A stretch of DNA of 64,000 bases from Linepithema humile. Its lineage: Eukaryota; Arthropoda; Insecta; Hymenoptera; Formicidae. The notes beneath the pieces are model-generated. The model was not told the origin of the DNA. It made no database searches and was given only the letters and a program-made list of their open reading frames with translations. The stretch covers positions 41,880,931 through 41,944,930 of the forward strand of contig NC_090128.1 in NCBI RefSeq assembly GCF_040581485.1, given 5' to 3'. Shown one piece after another: positions 45,838-54,430 of the stretch. Position 1 is the first letter of the stretch. Each line of letters starts with the position of its first letter. The position numbers and the translations under genes were made by a program.

Positions 45838-46918
45838 GCGGGGTTAAACTCGAAGCAGGGATCCAAGAATCAAACTTACTGGGATAACCACGCCAGCTAA
45901 CCAGCACCTGCTTATTATTACCGCGACCCCGGCTTCTTATCACACGGTCGACGATAAACTCCTCCTCCTGCAAGTTTTTCTCAACCCGAGCCAATTCTTG
46001 TTCGTAAAAAATACCGTCTATGACTTCTCCCGCTAAATCGCTCAGCTCGTACACACGTGGTTTTCGCCAATCGAGTATGCGATGAATTCGAAATATCTCC
46101 TCACTCCACCGCGCCTCGTATCCTTTCTCGAAGACGACCTTTGCTCTACTGATACGAACGTGATCACCGACGTGGTATTTAGCCTTTCGGCGTTTTTCGT
46201 TCGCTTCGCCGTTGCTCCTCCATCAACGCGTTATATTTTCACACGCGATACGCGCATTTTCTCTCGTAACAGCATACGGTTGCATTCTGGTGCTCGAATG
46301 ACGGGTGTGATTATAGGCGTTTACGATATTCTGCAAAACATCGATGTAGCGTCGTGTATTTTTATGCGTAAAATAACGCCACATTCGTTCTTTCAACGTT
46401 CTGTTGAAGCGCTCGACGATGGCTGCTTTGACATCCGGATTGCGGGCTACGCGAAAACGAATGTCATTTTCTTCCAAAAACTTTTGTAGCGATCGCCCGA
46501 CAAATTCTTTACCCTTGTCCGTTTGTAGGTATACGGGCGCGCGTCCGTTACTTCTCGAGAGCACGTTCTGAAAAGCTCTCATTACGGAATTACTCGTTTT
46601 GTCGCGCAATGGTTCTACCCAGACGTATTTACTAAGTACATCGATAATCACGAGTAAATACGAATATCCCTCGTTGTAACTTTTGAGATTTCGGAGTTCG
46701 ATCAAATCTGCCTCCCACAGATCGTCGATATTCGTTACGTTGTAATGCATTCGCGGAAATTTCCGTCGCAATGGACGATGCAGCGTGTAGGCGTCTTGCG
46801 CTTCGAGCCATCGCTCGACATTGTTACGGGGCAAATTCGCCGCGCGAAACAGATTATCGACAGCCGAATAGCCGGCATAATGCGCGGGATCGTAGTACAA
46901 TTTTTCAAGAGCCATCAT
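45788..46918 (-). CDS. Polinton integrase with chromodomain, in-frame UGA (left arm)
   Basis: Left-arm copy of 51759-52889. The DDE part runs 46918-46226, then TGA at 46225-46223, then the SH3-like and chromodomain part continues in the same frame to 45788. Here the preceding gene (46915-47790) overlaps the integrase ATG, because it lacks the earlier stop found in the right arm. Confidence 0.88.
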
Positions 46919-47790
46919 TCCAATTTACTCCATTCGAACAGGCGTCTCGCTGGTGGAGAATCCGTGTTTCTCTGAGGAGTGGAACTCGCCGCAGGACCGG
47001 TAAGTTTCGCGATATTTTGCGAAGAACCGGCTGTTAATAATTTTTTATTTCTCACTAGTGCGGAGGGAATGTTCAAGTCGTGAAGTAATCGCGCGAACTG
47101 AACTCTTCCCGCGGCTTTCACGGTTTTTCTATCGCGCATCGCCTCGTTTATCAGGTCTGAGATATTTGAATCTTTTACGACGTTACCGTCTATGGTCACG
47201 ACTCCGTACTCGTCCCAGTTAATTCTAGTCGACGATGCTTTATCGAGCAAGCGTTTCGTCAGTAAGCGAGCTTCGGCACGGTAAGATTTCGGTACGCTTT
47301 CCACTATTCTTTCGACGCTTTTCATCACCCCGAGACTCGCGTCGTGTTCTTTCGGGAGGCTTCTCGCACGACTAGAGCCCGGAGCGAATGAGAGATCGCT
47401 CGGCGGTACTTCTTCTTCGCGAGTGTCCATCGCGTCTTCTTCCTCTTCTTCTTCCTCGGCGTTACGCGCGTCTTGATTTCGTCGTCCGTGTGCTACTCGT
47501 ACAAAGTGAAGATATCGCCAAAGAGCCTCTTTGTACATCTTCCATCTCTCGGCTTCGTCGTTCGGATAGGGCGAATTAAGAATTCGACTCATCTCCGCAT
47601 CGAGTCTGGATAGAGCGGTTCCGGGTGTTCGTACGGAATTATAATTATTATTATTATTATTATTAACGCTTTCGTCCGGTGTGTTTTCCACGAGCGGTGC
47701 GCCGTAGTCGGTAGTCGGTTGATGCAATTGACGCTGCATTCTCTCGAGATTTTCCGTAGAAATTAAAACCATTTTTTTCGCTCTTTCCAT
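46915..47790 (-). CDS. Polinton conserved 291-residue protein (left arm)
   Basis: Left-arm copy of 50887-51756, two residues longer. A single base difference (TTG here, TAG on the right) moves the stop, so the last codons read ...SKLE and the TGA stop overlaps the integrase ATG (ATGA-type overlap). Confidence 0.72.
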   Translation of the reverse strand: MERAKKMVLISTENLERMQRQLHQPTTDYGAPLVENTPDESVNNNNNNNYNSVRTPGTALSRLDAEMSRILNSPYPNDEAERWKMYKEALWRYLHFVRVAHGRRNQDARNAEEEEEEEDAMDTREEEVPPSDLSFAPGSSRARSLPKEHDASLGVMKSVERIVESVPKSYRAEARLLTKRLLDKASSTRINWDEYGVVTIDGNVVKDSNISDLINEAMRDRKTVKAAGRVQFARLLHDLNIPSALVRNKKLLTAGSSQNIAKLTGPAASSTPQRNTDSPPARRLFEWSKLE

Positions 47791-47820
47791 AACACTCGAT
47801 ATTATTTTCTCTCTTGTGTT

Positions 47821-48198
47821 TTAAGCCGTCACCTTGTCTATGATTCGCGAAAATAAGGCCTCTAATAGAGGAACGATAATATAGGATAAGAATCCACCTC
47901 GTTGTACCAATAGCTTTCTTTTATTCTTCCAATTTCCGCGCTTTGACGCGATACGACGTAGCGTCGTTTTGTATTTGCTCAGACGATTTTTTTCGCGTCG
48001 TTCGAGCGCAACGTTACCATTGAGCGTGTTGAAAACGCATTCGCAAATACAGCGAATAAATTTTTCGTCCGCGGTTCGCAGGAAGGAGCTGCGTTGATTT
48101 TTGTTCAGATGACACAGCGCCTCTAGAAGACAAACGTTTCTCTTTCCGATCGAACGTCTAGCGGTTTTCGTTGCAGCGTCCGACGCCGCTACTTTCAT
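47821..48198 (-). CDS. Polinton conserved 125-residue basic protein (left arm)
   Basis: Left-arm copy of 50479-50856, same protein sequence. It lies between the ATPase and the 291-residue gene, with about 50 and 30 bp spacers. Confidence 0.7.
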   Translation of the reverse strand: MKVAASDAATKTARRSIGKRNVCLLEALCHLNKNQRSSFLRTADEKFIRCICECVFNTLNGNVALERREKNRLSKYKTTLRRIASKRGNWKNKRKLLVQRGGFLSYIIVPLLEALFSRIIDKVTA

Positions 48199-48249
48199 CG
48201 TGAGAAAGTCACTCGCAACTGTCGTCTCGCGAGCGATGGTGCATACTTT

Positions 48250-48942
48250 TTATACGCTGGATCTGCGCGGTACGTAGACGTAACGCAACGCATCGTCGGG
48301 AAAGATGCTTGTCCGAAATCGATATTTGTCCGGAGTCGATTGTTTCAGATCGAGTAATAAATATCCGTGGGGGCGCGAGGTTGCGTCAAAGTATGCTTCT
48401 TCTAGAAACTTTGGGTCATCGGGGTACACCTGTCGCGCGAGATGACGAATTTGAGCGCGATCGCGCGGGTTCTTGAAGACGACGATGTAATTGGTATTAA
48501 GCGATATGTCGCGCTGACAGCGTCCCTGGTGAAATAGATTTTGCGTGATAAGTATAACGCTGAGATTCTTATGGTGACTACCCTTTGTAAAAAGATCCAC
48601 GATGACGTCGCACGAGGATGATTCTCTCATAAGATCGTCGATTATCACCAACTTTGGTGTGAGAGGATCGTGGGAATAATCATGCGCTTGTGGCAACCCC
48701 TCGCGAAACTCGATTGCATTTTTCTTTATTTTTCCCGCAGCGTTCCTTTCTTTTTTCTCAAACGCGTATTGAAGTTGTCGATAAGCATCCTGCCATTCGG
48801 CGTAATAAAATAAAACTCTTTGGAAAGAAACATCGGCCATTTCGGATAGATATTTGAGAAAAGTTTTTACAAAGACCGTTTTGCCGCATCCAGTGGGACC
48901 GCTGACGATAGACGTCCAAGGATGTTTCCAGCGTATGTCCAT
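48250..48942 (-). CDS. Polinton packaging ATPase (left arm)
   Basis: Left-arm copy of 49735-50427, same protein sequence. It is the innermost gene and diverges from its mirror across the 792-bp central region. Confidence 0.92.
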   Translation of the reverse strand: MDIRWKHPWTSIVSGPTGCGKTVFVKTFLKYLSEMADVSFQRVLFYYAEWQDAYRQLQYAFEKKERNAAGKIKKNAIEFREGLPQAHDYSHDPLTPKLVIIDDLMRESSSCDVIVDLFTKGSHHKNLSVILITQNLFHQGRCQRDISLNTNYIVVFKNPRDRAQIRHLARQVYPDDPKFLEEAYFDATSRPHGYLLLDLKQSTPDKYRFRTSIFPDDALRYVYVPRRSSV

Positions 48943-49075
48943 CTTGCGAAATGAACTCTTCGCCGTTCGCTCGCGCCTTCATAAACGAAAAAAATCAGCG
49001 AAACACTATGACGCGATAAGCTTACTGCCCACTGACGGCAGCGGCGGCGGCGGCGGCGGCGGCGACCGCTTGCTC

Positions 49076-49213
49076 GCGCTAGCGTACAACTCGCGGACTC
49101 GAACAAGCTGATTCGGTCCGCGGAGACGCTGGACAAGCGCAACCGCGCTAGCGTACAACTCGCGGACTCGAACAAGCTGATTCGGTCCGCGGAGACGCTG
49201 GACAAGCGCAACC
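49076..49213. repeat. Two 69-bp tandem repeats near the centre (left arm)
   Basis: Units 49076-49144 and 49145-49213 start GCGCTAGCGTACAACTCGCG and are nearly identical. The mirror pair is 49464-49532 and 49533-49601. A length of 69 bp keeps a reading frame, which produces false repetitive proteins. Confidence 0.9.
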
Positions 49214-49303
49214 ACCGAAATTGCTCGCGCCAGCGTCCAAGAGTGGAAACGCTACTTCGCGCGATGAAACGCTTTTTTTTCTCGGAAAAAATGAGGGTTT
49301 TAT

Positions 49304-49373
49304 TCGTAAAAATAAATGTTTTCTCGCATAATTTTTCTTAAAGATTTTTCTTCCTCCTAACTTACTTTCCCGT
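49304..49373. other. 70-bp asymmetric spacer at the palindrome centre
   Basis: This is the only part of the 19.1-kb element that does not pair with its mirror. Pairing stops at GGGTTTTAT (ends 49303) and resumes at ATAAAACCC (49374). It would form the loop if the element folded into a hairpin. Confidence 0.93.
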
Positions 49374-49734
49374 ATAAAACCCTCATTTTTTCCGAGAAAA
49401 AAAAGCGTTTCATCGCGCGAAGTAGCGTTTCCACTCTTGGACGCTGGCGCGAGCAATTTCGGTGGTTGCGCTTGTCCAGCGTCTCCGCGGACCGAATCAG
49501 CTTGTTCGAGTCCGCGAGTTGTACGCTAGCGCGGTTGCGCTTGTCCAGCGTCTCCGCGGACCGAATCAGCTTGTTCGAGTCCGCGAGTTGTACGCTAGCG
49601 CGAGCAAGCGGTCGCCGCCGCCGCCGCCGCCGCCGCTGCCGTCAGTGGGCAGTAAGCTTATCGCGTCATAGTGTTTCGCTGATTTTTTTCGTTTATGAAG
49701 GCGCGAGCGAACGGCGAAGAGTTCATTTCGCAAG

Positions 49735-50427
49735 ATGGACATACGCTGGAAACATCCTTGGACGTCTATCGTCAGCGGTCCCACTGGATGCGGCAAAACG
49801 GTCTTTGTAAAAACTTTTCTCAAATATCTATCCGAAATGGCCGATGTTTCTTTCCAAAGAGTTTTATTTTATTACGCCGAATGGCAGGATGCTTATCGAC
49901 AACTTCAATACGCGTTTGAGAAAAAAGAAAGGAACGCTGCGGGAAAAATAAAGAAAAATGCAATCGAGTTTCGCGAGGGGTTGCCACAAGCGCATGATTA
50001 TTCCCACGATCCTCTCACACCAAAGTTGGTGATAATCGACGATCTTATGAGAGAATCATCCTCGTGCGACGTCATCGTGGATCTTTTTACAAAGGGTAGT
50101 CACCATAAGAATCTCAGCGTTATACTTATCACGCAAAATCTATTTCACCAGGGACGCTGTCAGCGCGACATATCGCTTAATACCAATTACATCGTCGTCT
50201 TCAAGAACCCGCGCGATCGCGCTCAAATTCGTCATCTCGCGCGACAGGTGTACCCCGATGACCCAAAGTTTCTAGAAGAAGCATACTTTGACGCAACCTC
50301 GCGCCCCCACGGATATTTATTACTCGATCTGAAACAATCGACTCCGGACAAATATCGATTTCGGACAAGCATCTTTCCCGACGATGCGTTGCGTTACGTC
50401 TACGTACCGCGCAGATCCAGCGTATAA
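49735..50427 (+). CDS. Polinton packaging ATPase (right arm)
   Basis: A P-loop ATPase of the FtsK/HerA-A32 class that would pump element DNA into a capsid. 230 residues. Walker A is GPTGCGKT (residues 15-22), Walker B is KLVIIDDL (about 97-104), and a sensor-like ITQN follows at about 131-134, then the NPRDRAQIRHLARQVYP stretch typical of the viral group. The length matches Polinton ATPases. Start at 49735 places Walker A close to the N-terminus, as usual; no better upstream start is seen. It is the first gene of the outward series and is followed after 51 bp by the 125-residue gene. Protein identical to the left arm copy. Confidence 0.93.
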   Translation: MDIRWKHPWTSIVSGPTGCGKTVFVKTFLKYLSEMADVSFQRVLFYYAEWQDAYRQLQYAFEKKERNAAGKIKKNAIEFREGLPQAHDYSHDPLTPKLVIIDDLMRESSSCDVIVDLFTKGSHHKNLSVILITQNLFHQGRCQRDISLNTNYIVVFKNPRDRAQIRHLARQVYPDDPKFLEEAYFDATSRPHGYLLLDLKQSTPDKYRFRTSIFPDDALRYVYVPRRSSV

Positions 50428-50478
50428 AAAGTATGCACCATCGCTCGCGAGACGACAGTTGCGAGTGACTTTCTCACG

Positions 50479-50856
50479 ATGAAAGTAGCGGCGTCGGACG
50501 CTGCAACGAAAACCGCTAGACGTTCGATCGGAAAGAGAAACGTTTGTCTTCTAGAGGCGCTGTGTCATCTGAACAAAAATCAACGCAGCTCCTTCCTGCG
50601 AACCGCGGACGAAAAATTTATTCGCTGTATTTGCGAATGCGTTTTCAACACGCTCAATGGTAACGTTGCGCTCGAACGACGCGAAAAAAATCGTCTGAGC
50701 AAATACAAAACGACGCTACGTCGTATCGCGTCAAAGCGCGGAAATTGGAAGAATAAAAGAAAGCTATTGGTACAACGAGGTGGATTCTTATCCTATATTA
50801 TCGTTCCTCTATTAGAGGCCTTATTTTCGCGAATCATAGACAAGGTGACGGCTTAA
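50479..50856 (+). CDS. Polinton conserved 125-residue basic protein (right arm)
   Basis: Highly basic in the middle (RREKNRLSKYKTTLRRIASK) with a hydrophobic C-terminal helix (FLSYIIVPLLEALFSRII). The order 'LLEALCHLNKNQRSSFLRTADEKFIRCICECVFNTLNGNV', described here only as its main conserved stretch of cysteines and basic residues at about 24-63, resembles a small protein regularly found near the capsid genes of insect Polintons and related elements. Its role is not established; a virion or DNA-binding role is a guess from charge and location. Confidence 0.65.
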   Translation: MKVAASDAATKTARRSIGKRNVCLLEALCHLNKNQRSSFLRTADEKFIRCICECVFNTLNGNVALERREKNRLSKYKTTLRRIASKRGNWKNKRKLLVQRGGFLSYIIVPLLEALFSRIIDKVTA

Positions 50857-50886
50857 AACACAAGAGAGAAAATAATATCGAGTGTT

Positions 50887-51756
50887 ATGGAAAGAGCGAA
50901 AAAAATGGTTTTAATTTCTACGGAAAATCTCGAGAGAATGCAGCGTCAATTGCATCAACCGACTACCGACTACGGCGCACCGCTCGTGGAAAACACACCG
51001 GACGAAAGCGTTAATAATAATAATAATAATAATTATAATTCCGTACGAACACCCGGAACCGCTCTATCCAGACTCGATGCGGAGATGAGTCGAATTCTTA
51101 ATTCGCCCTATCCGAACGACGAAGCCGAGAGATGGAAGATGTACAAAGAGGCTCTTTGGCGATATCTTCACTTTGTACGAGTAGCACACGGACGACGAAA
51201 TCAAGACGCGCGTAACGCCGAGGAAGAAGAAGAGGAAGAAGACGCGATGGACACTCGCGAAGAAGAAGTACCGCCGAGCGATCTCTCATTCGCTCCGGGC
51301 TCTAGTCGTGCGAGAAGCCTCCCGAAAGAACACGACGCGAGTCTCGGGGTGATGAAAAGCGTCGAAAGAATAGTGGAAAGCGTACCGAAATCTTACCGTG
51401 CCGAAGCTCGCTTACTGACGAAACGCTTGCTCGATAAAGCATCGTCGACTAGAATTAACTGGGACGAGTACGGAGTCGTGACCATAGACGGTAACGTCGT
51501 AAAAGATTCAAATATCTCAGACCTGATAAACGAGGCGATGCGCGATAGAAAAACCGTGAAAGCCGCGGGAAGAGTTCAGTTCGCGCGATTACTTCACGAC
51601 TTGAACATTCCCTCCGCACTAGTGAGAAATAAAAAATTATTAACAGCCGGTTCTTCGCAAAATATCGCGAAACTTACCGGTCCTGCGGCGAGTTCCACTC
51701 CTCAGAGAAACACGGATTCTCCACCAGCGAGACGCCTGTTCGAATGGAGTAAATAG
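50887..51756 (+). CDS. Polinton conserved 289-residue protein (right arm)
   Basis: The N-terminal part has a glutamine/asparagine-rich patch (seven codons of AAT near residue 42), followed by RLDAEMSRILNSPYPNDEAE, an acidic run (EEEEEEDAMD, about 115) and a C-terminal domain with SKSYRAEARLLTKRLLD-like helices and VTIDGNVVKDSNISDLINEA. A protein of this type precedes capsid genes in many Polinton-like elements. Function unknown. The stop at 51754 (TAG) comes two codons earlier than in the left arm, leaving 2 bp before the integrase ATG. Confidence 0.68.
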   Translation: MERAKKMVLISTENLERMQRQLHQPTTDYGAPLVENTPDESVNNNNNNNYNSVRTPGTALSRLDAEMSRILNSPYPNDEAERWKMYKEALWRYLHFVRVAHGRRNQDARNAEEEEEEEDAMDTREEEVPPSDLSFAPGSSRARSLPKEHDASLGVMKSVERIVESVPKSYRAEARLLTKRLLDKASSTRINWDEYGVVTIDGNVVKDSNISDLINEAMRDRKTVKAAGRVQFARLLHDLNIPSALVRNKKLLTAGSSQNIAKLTGPAASSTPQRNTDSPPARRLFEWSK

Positions 51757-51758
51757 GA

Positions 51759-52889
51759 ATGATGGCTCTTGAAAAATTGTACTACGATCCCGCGCATTAT
51801 GCCGGCTATTCGGCTGTCGATAATCTGTTTCGCGCGGCGAATTTGCCCCGTAACAATGTCGAGCGATGGCTCGAAGCGCAAGACGCCTACACGCTGCATC
51901 GTCCATTGCGACGGAAATTTCCGCGAATGCATTACAACGTAACGAATATCGACGATCTGTGGGAGGCAGATTTGATCGAACTCCGAAATCTCAAAAGTTA
52001 CAACGAGGGATATTCGTATTTACTCGTGATTATCGATGTACTTAGTAAATACGTCTGGGTAGAACCATTGCGCGACAAAACGAGTAATTCCGTAATGAGA
52101 GCTTTTCAGAACGTGCTCTCGAGAAGTAACGGACGCGCGCCCGTATACCTACAAACGGACAAGGGTAAAGAATTTGTCGGGCGATCGCTACAAAAGTTTT
52201 TGGAAGAAAATGACATTCGTTTTCGCGTAGCCCGCAATCCGGATGTCAAAGCAGCCATCGTCGAGCGCTTCAACAGAACGTTGAAAGAACGAATGTGGCG
52301 TTATTTTACGCATAAAAATACACGACGCTACATCGATGTTTTGCAGAATATCGTAAACGCCTATAATCACACCCGTCATTCGAGCACCAGAATGCAACCG
52401 TATGCTGTTACGAGAGAAAATGCGCGTATCGCGTGTGAAAATATAACGCGTTGATGGAGGAGCAACGGCGAAGCGAACGAAAAACGCCGAAAGGCTAAAT
52501 ACCACGTCGGTGATCACGTTCGTATCAGTAGAGCAAAGGTCGTCTTCGAGAAAGGATACGAGGCGCGGTGGAGTGAGGAGATATTTCGAATTCATCGCAT
52601 ACTCGATTGGCGAAAACCACGTGTGTACGAGCTGAGCGATTTAGCGGGAGAAGTCATAGACGGTATTTTTTACGAACAAGAATTGGCTCGGGTTGAGAAA
52701 AACTTGCAGGAGGAGGAGTTTATCGTCGACCGTGTGATAAGAAGCCGGGGTCGCGGTAATAATAAGCAGGTGCTGGTTAGCTGGCGTGGTTATCCCAGTA
52801 AGTTTGATTCTTGGATCCCTGCTTCGAGTTTAACCCCGCTTGTTCAAAATGAGGACGGATCAATTTCTCTTGATTCTTCCCAGCAATAG
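51759..52889 (+). CDS. Polinton integrase with chromodomain, in-frame UGA (right arm)
   Basis: A retrovirus-type integrase that would insert the element and make the 6-bp duplication. The DDE core has D71 (LWEADLIEL), D134 (LQTDKGKEF) and E169 (VERFNRTLKE), a DD34-35E spacing. After residue 231 there is TGA at 52452-52454. The same frame then continues for 144 codons with an SH3-like segment (YHVGDHVRISRAK) and a chromodomain (EEFIVDRVIRSRG, VSWRGYPSKFDSWIPASSL), which are normal C-terminal parts of Polinton integrase. The UGA is present in both arms. It may be a lesion or a read-through site; without read-through the enzyme would lose its targeting domain. The last 50 bp overlap the penton-like gene. 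Confidence 0.88.
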
Positions 52890-53784
52890 CAGTATGCGTT
52901 ATTTTCCGCACAATGCAACCACTTCCTTCACCACGGAATTACCTCAACCTATACACTTACACGGCAAATGGGAAGTCGCGCTTAACGAGATCCAATTTCC
53001 CACTACTTTTTTACACATAAACCACGTTGAAAATGTCATTAGATTCGTCGATATTGAAAATGGACACGAGACGAGGAAAAACGGGGCGCCGTTAACGTCG
53101 ACGGAAGGCGTAATACCGAATGGTATTTACAAAAATATCGAGGAACTTATCTCCGCTATTAATTCGTCTTGCAAAGATGCGAATTCGCATATTAACTTGA
53201 AACTAGAAGACGCTAGCGGCGGTAAAATCTTGTTCAACATTACATGCGATGAAAATAAATGCAATCTGATTCATCATATGAACGTTTCCGATAATCTACT
53301 ACGAATACTCGGCTGCGGCGGGGCCATACCAACGCCTAACAATCGCCTACAAACCACACATTATACCACGCTCACTGCGACTAAACCTAATTCCAAAGAT
53401 ATTTTTACAGCGCCTTTTATTAAACTCGGGTTTAAAACGGAACAAGGAGTGCGCGCTGGAAGTTTCTATACCGTCGAACCGCACGGATTGCTGCGCGGTA
53501 TTCCCGATAAACTCTTTGTTTATTGCGATATTTGCGAACCTTATATAACCGGCGATGTGCAAACTCCACTTCTTCGAATAGTACCGGTCGAGCTGCAACA
53601 TTACGGACATTATTACGCGTACGGCGCGAATCAAGTGAAACATTTCTCCGTCCCGCATTATATCCCATTACGACAAACGTATTTCCGCAGGATTGAAATA
53701 GATATAAAAGATCAATTCGGAAAAAGAATACCATTCCAATCGGGAACGCTAACGGTGACGTTGCACTTTAGACGTTTCCAGTAA
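52840..53784 (+). CDS. Polinton penton-like minor capsid protein (right arm)
   Basis: A 314-residue single-jelly-roll type protein expected at capsid vertices. The N-terminus DQFLLILPSNSSMRYFPHN followed by TTSFTTELPQPIHLHG and WEVALNEIQFPTTF is characteristic of Polinton and adintovirus penton-like proteins. The real start is probably the second methionine (MRTDQF), three residues in. One residue differs from the left arm (lysine instead of glutamate before WEV). The gene is followed after 29 bp by the protein-VI-like gene. Confidence 0.88.
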   Translation: MFKMRTDQFLLILPSNSSMRYFPHNATTSFTTELPQPIHLHGKWEVALNEIQFPTTFLHINHVENVIRFVDIENGHETRKNGAPLTSTEGVIPNGIYKNIEELISAINSSCKDANSHINLKLEDASGGKILFNITCDENKCNLIHHMNVSDNLLRILGCGGAIPTPNNRLQTTHYTTLTATKPNSKDIFTAPFIKLGFKTEQGVRAGSFYTVEPHGLLRGIPDKLFVYCDICEPYITGDVQTPLLRIVPVELQHYGHYYAYGANQVKHFSVPHYIPLRQTYFRRIEIDIKDQFGKRIPFQSGTLTVTLHFRRFQ

Positions 53785-53813
53785 GAAAAAATCAGTCGGA
53801 AAAGCCGCTCGCT

Positions 53814-54401
53814 ATGGCTAGACCGGAGGACCACGAATATTACGATAGCGGAGGTAGGAGCGGAGGAATCACGAGGGTTTTCGTCGGAGCACCCTATCAA
53901 CGAGGACACGGAATCGGTAGTTTTCTCGGAGGATTATTCAGGAGGGTGCTTCCTTATCTGAGTAAAGGTGTACGAGCGGTTGGTAAAGAAGCTTTACGAG
54001 CCGGCGTTAACGTGATGGAGGATGTCGAAAATAATACGCCGTTCAAGGAGGCGGTCAAATCTCGTCTCAAGGAATCGAGCGGAAATCTCAAAAGAAAAGC
54101 CAAAGAAAAAATAACTAGCTTGATGAAGGGAACAGGTTATAAAGTATCCGCGAAAACAGCTGCGCTTCAGTTTCCTTTCTTCAGTCACGTAAGACGCAAC
54201 GCTGCTTCTAAGCGCCGTCGTCGTCAGACGAACAAAAAGAAATCGTCGAAGAATAGCAACGCGCGAAGAAAAATCACGAACAAAAAAAGGGCAACGAAGA
54301 AAATACGCACGGCAGGTAGAAAGACCAACAATAAAAAAAAGCCATCCACAGGACGCTGCCGTCGAGTCAAGAAACGCAGTGTAGCCGACATATTCTCTTA
54401 A
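53814..54401 (+). CDS. Polinton protein-VI/X-like basic protein (right arm)
   Basis: A 195-residue protein. The N-terminal half contains a Gly-rich segment and a predicted amphipathic helix (GIGSFLGGLFRRVLPYLSKG, about 34-53), as in adenovirus-VI-like internal capsid proteins. The C-terminal half (about 130-190) is a run of lysines and arginines (for example RRRRQTNKKK, TNKKRATKK) suited to DNA condensation, as in core proteins. Its place between the penton and capsid genes fits a minor virion protein. The fusion of both characters in one protein is as seen; the role is inferred. Confidence 0.75.
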   Translation: MARPEDHEYYDSGGRSGGITRVFVGAPYQRGHGIGSFLGGLFRRVLPYLSKGVRAVGKEALRAGVNVMEDVENNTPFKEAVKSRLKESSGNLKRKAKEKITSLMKGTGYKVSAKTAALQFPFFSHVRRNAASKRRRRQTNKKKSSKNSNARRKITNKKRATKKIRTAGRKTNNKKKPSTGRCRRVKKRSVADIFS

Positions 54402-54430
54402 TCGACGTGTGAATTAGGAATTTACGGAGC

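Larger units (their letters stand above)
48943..49734. promoter_or_regulatory. Central divergent region of the palindrome
   Basis: This 792-bp region lies between the two divergent ATPase genes. It holds, in mirror order, a (GGC)n run (49040-49063 and 49614-49637), two 69-bp tandem repeats per arm (49076-49213 and 49464-49601), a repeat-poor stretch with GATGAAACGCTTTTTTTTCTCGG, and the 70-bp asymmetric spacer 49304-49373, which is pyrimidine-rich toward its right end. All eighteen gene copies read away from here, so promoters for both arms probably start within it. No TATA box was assigned with confidence. Open frames across the 69-bp repeats are repeat artefacts. Confidence 0.6.

Noticed and set aside
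46082..46489. Antisense frames within the Polinton genes (for example 135 and 100 codons)
   Set aside because: They overlap recognised genes on the other strand and are mirrored only because the arms are.
49006..49671. Repetitive proteins encoded across the 69-bp repeats and (GGC)n
   Set aside because: They arise because 69 is divisible by three; composition and position show no real gene.
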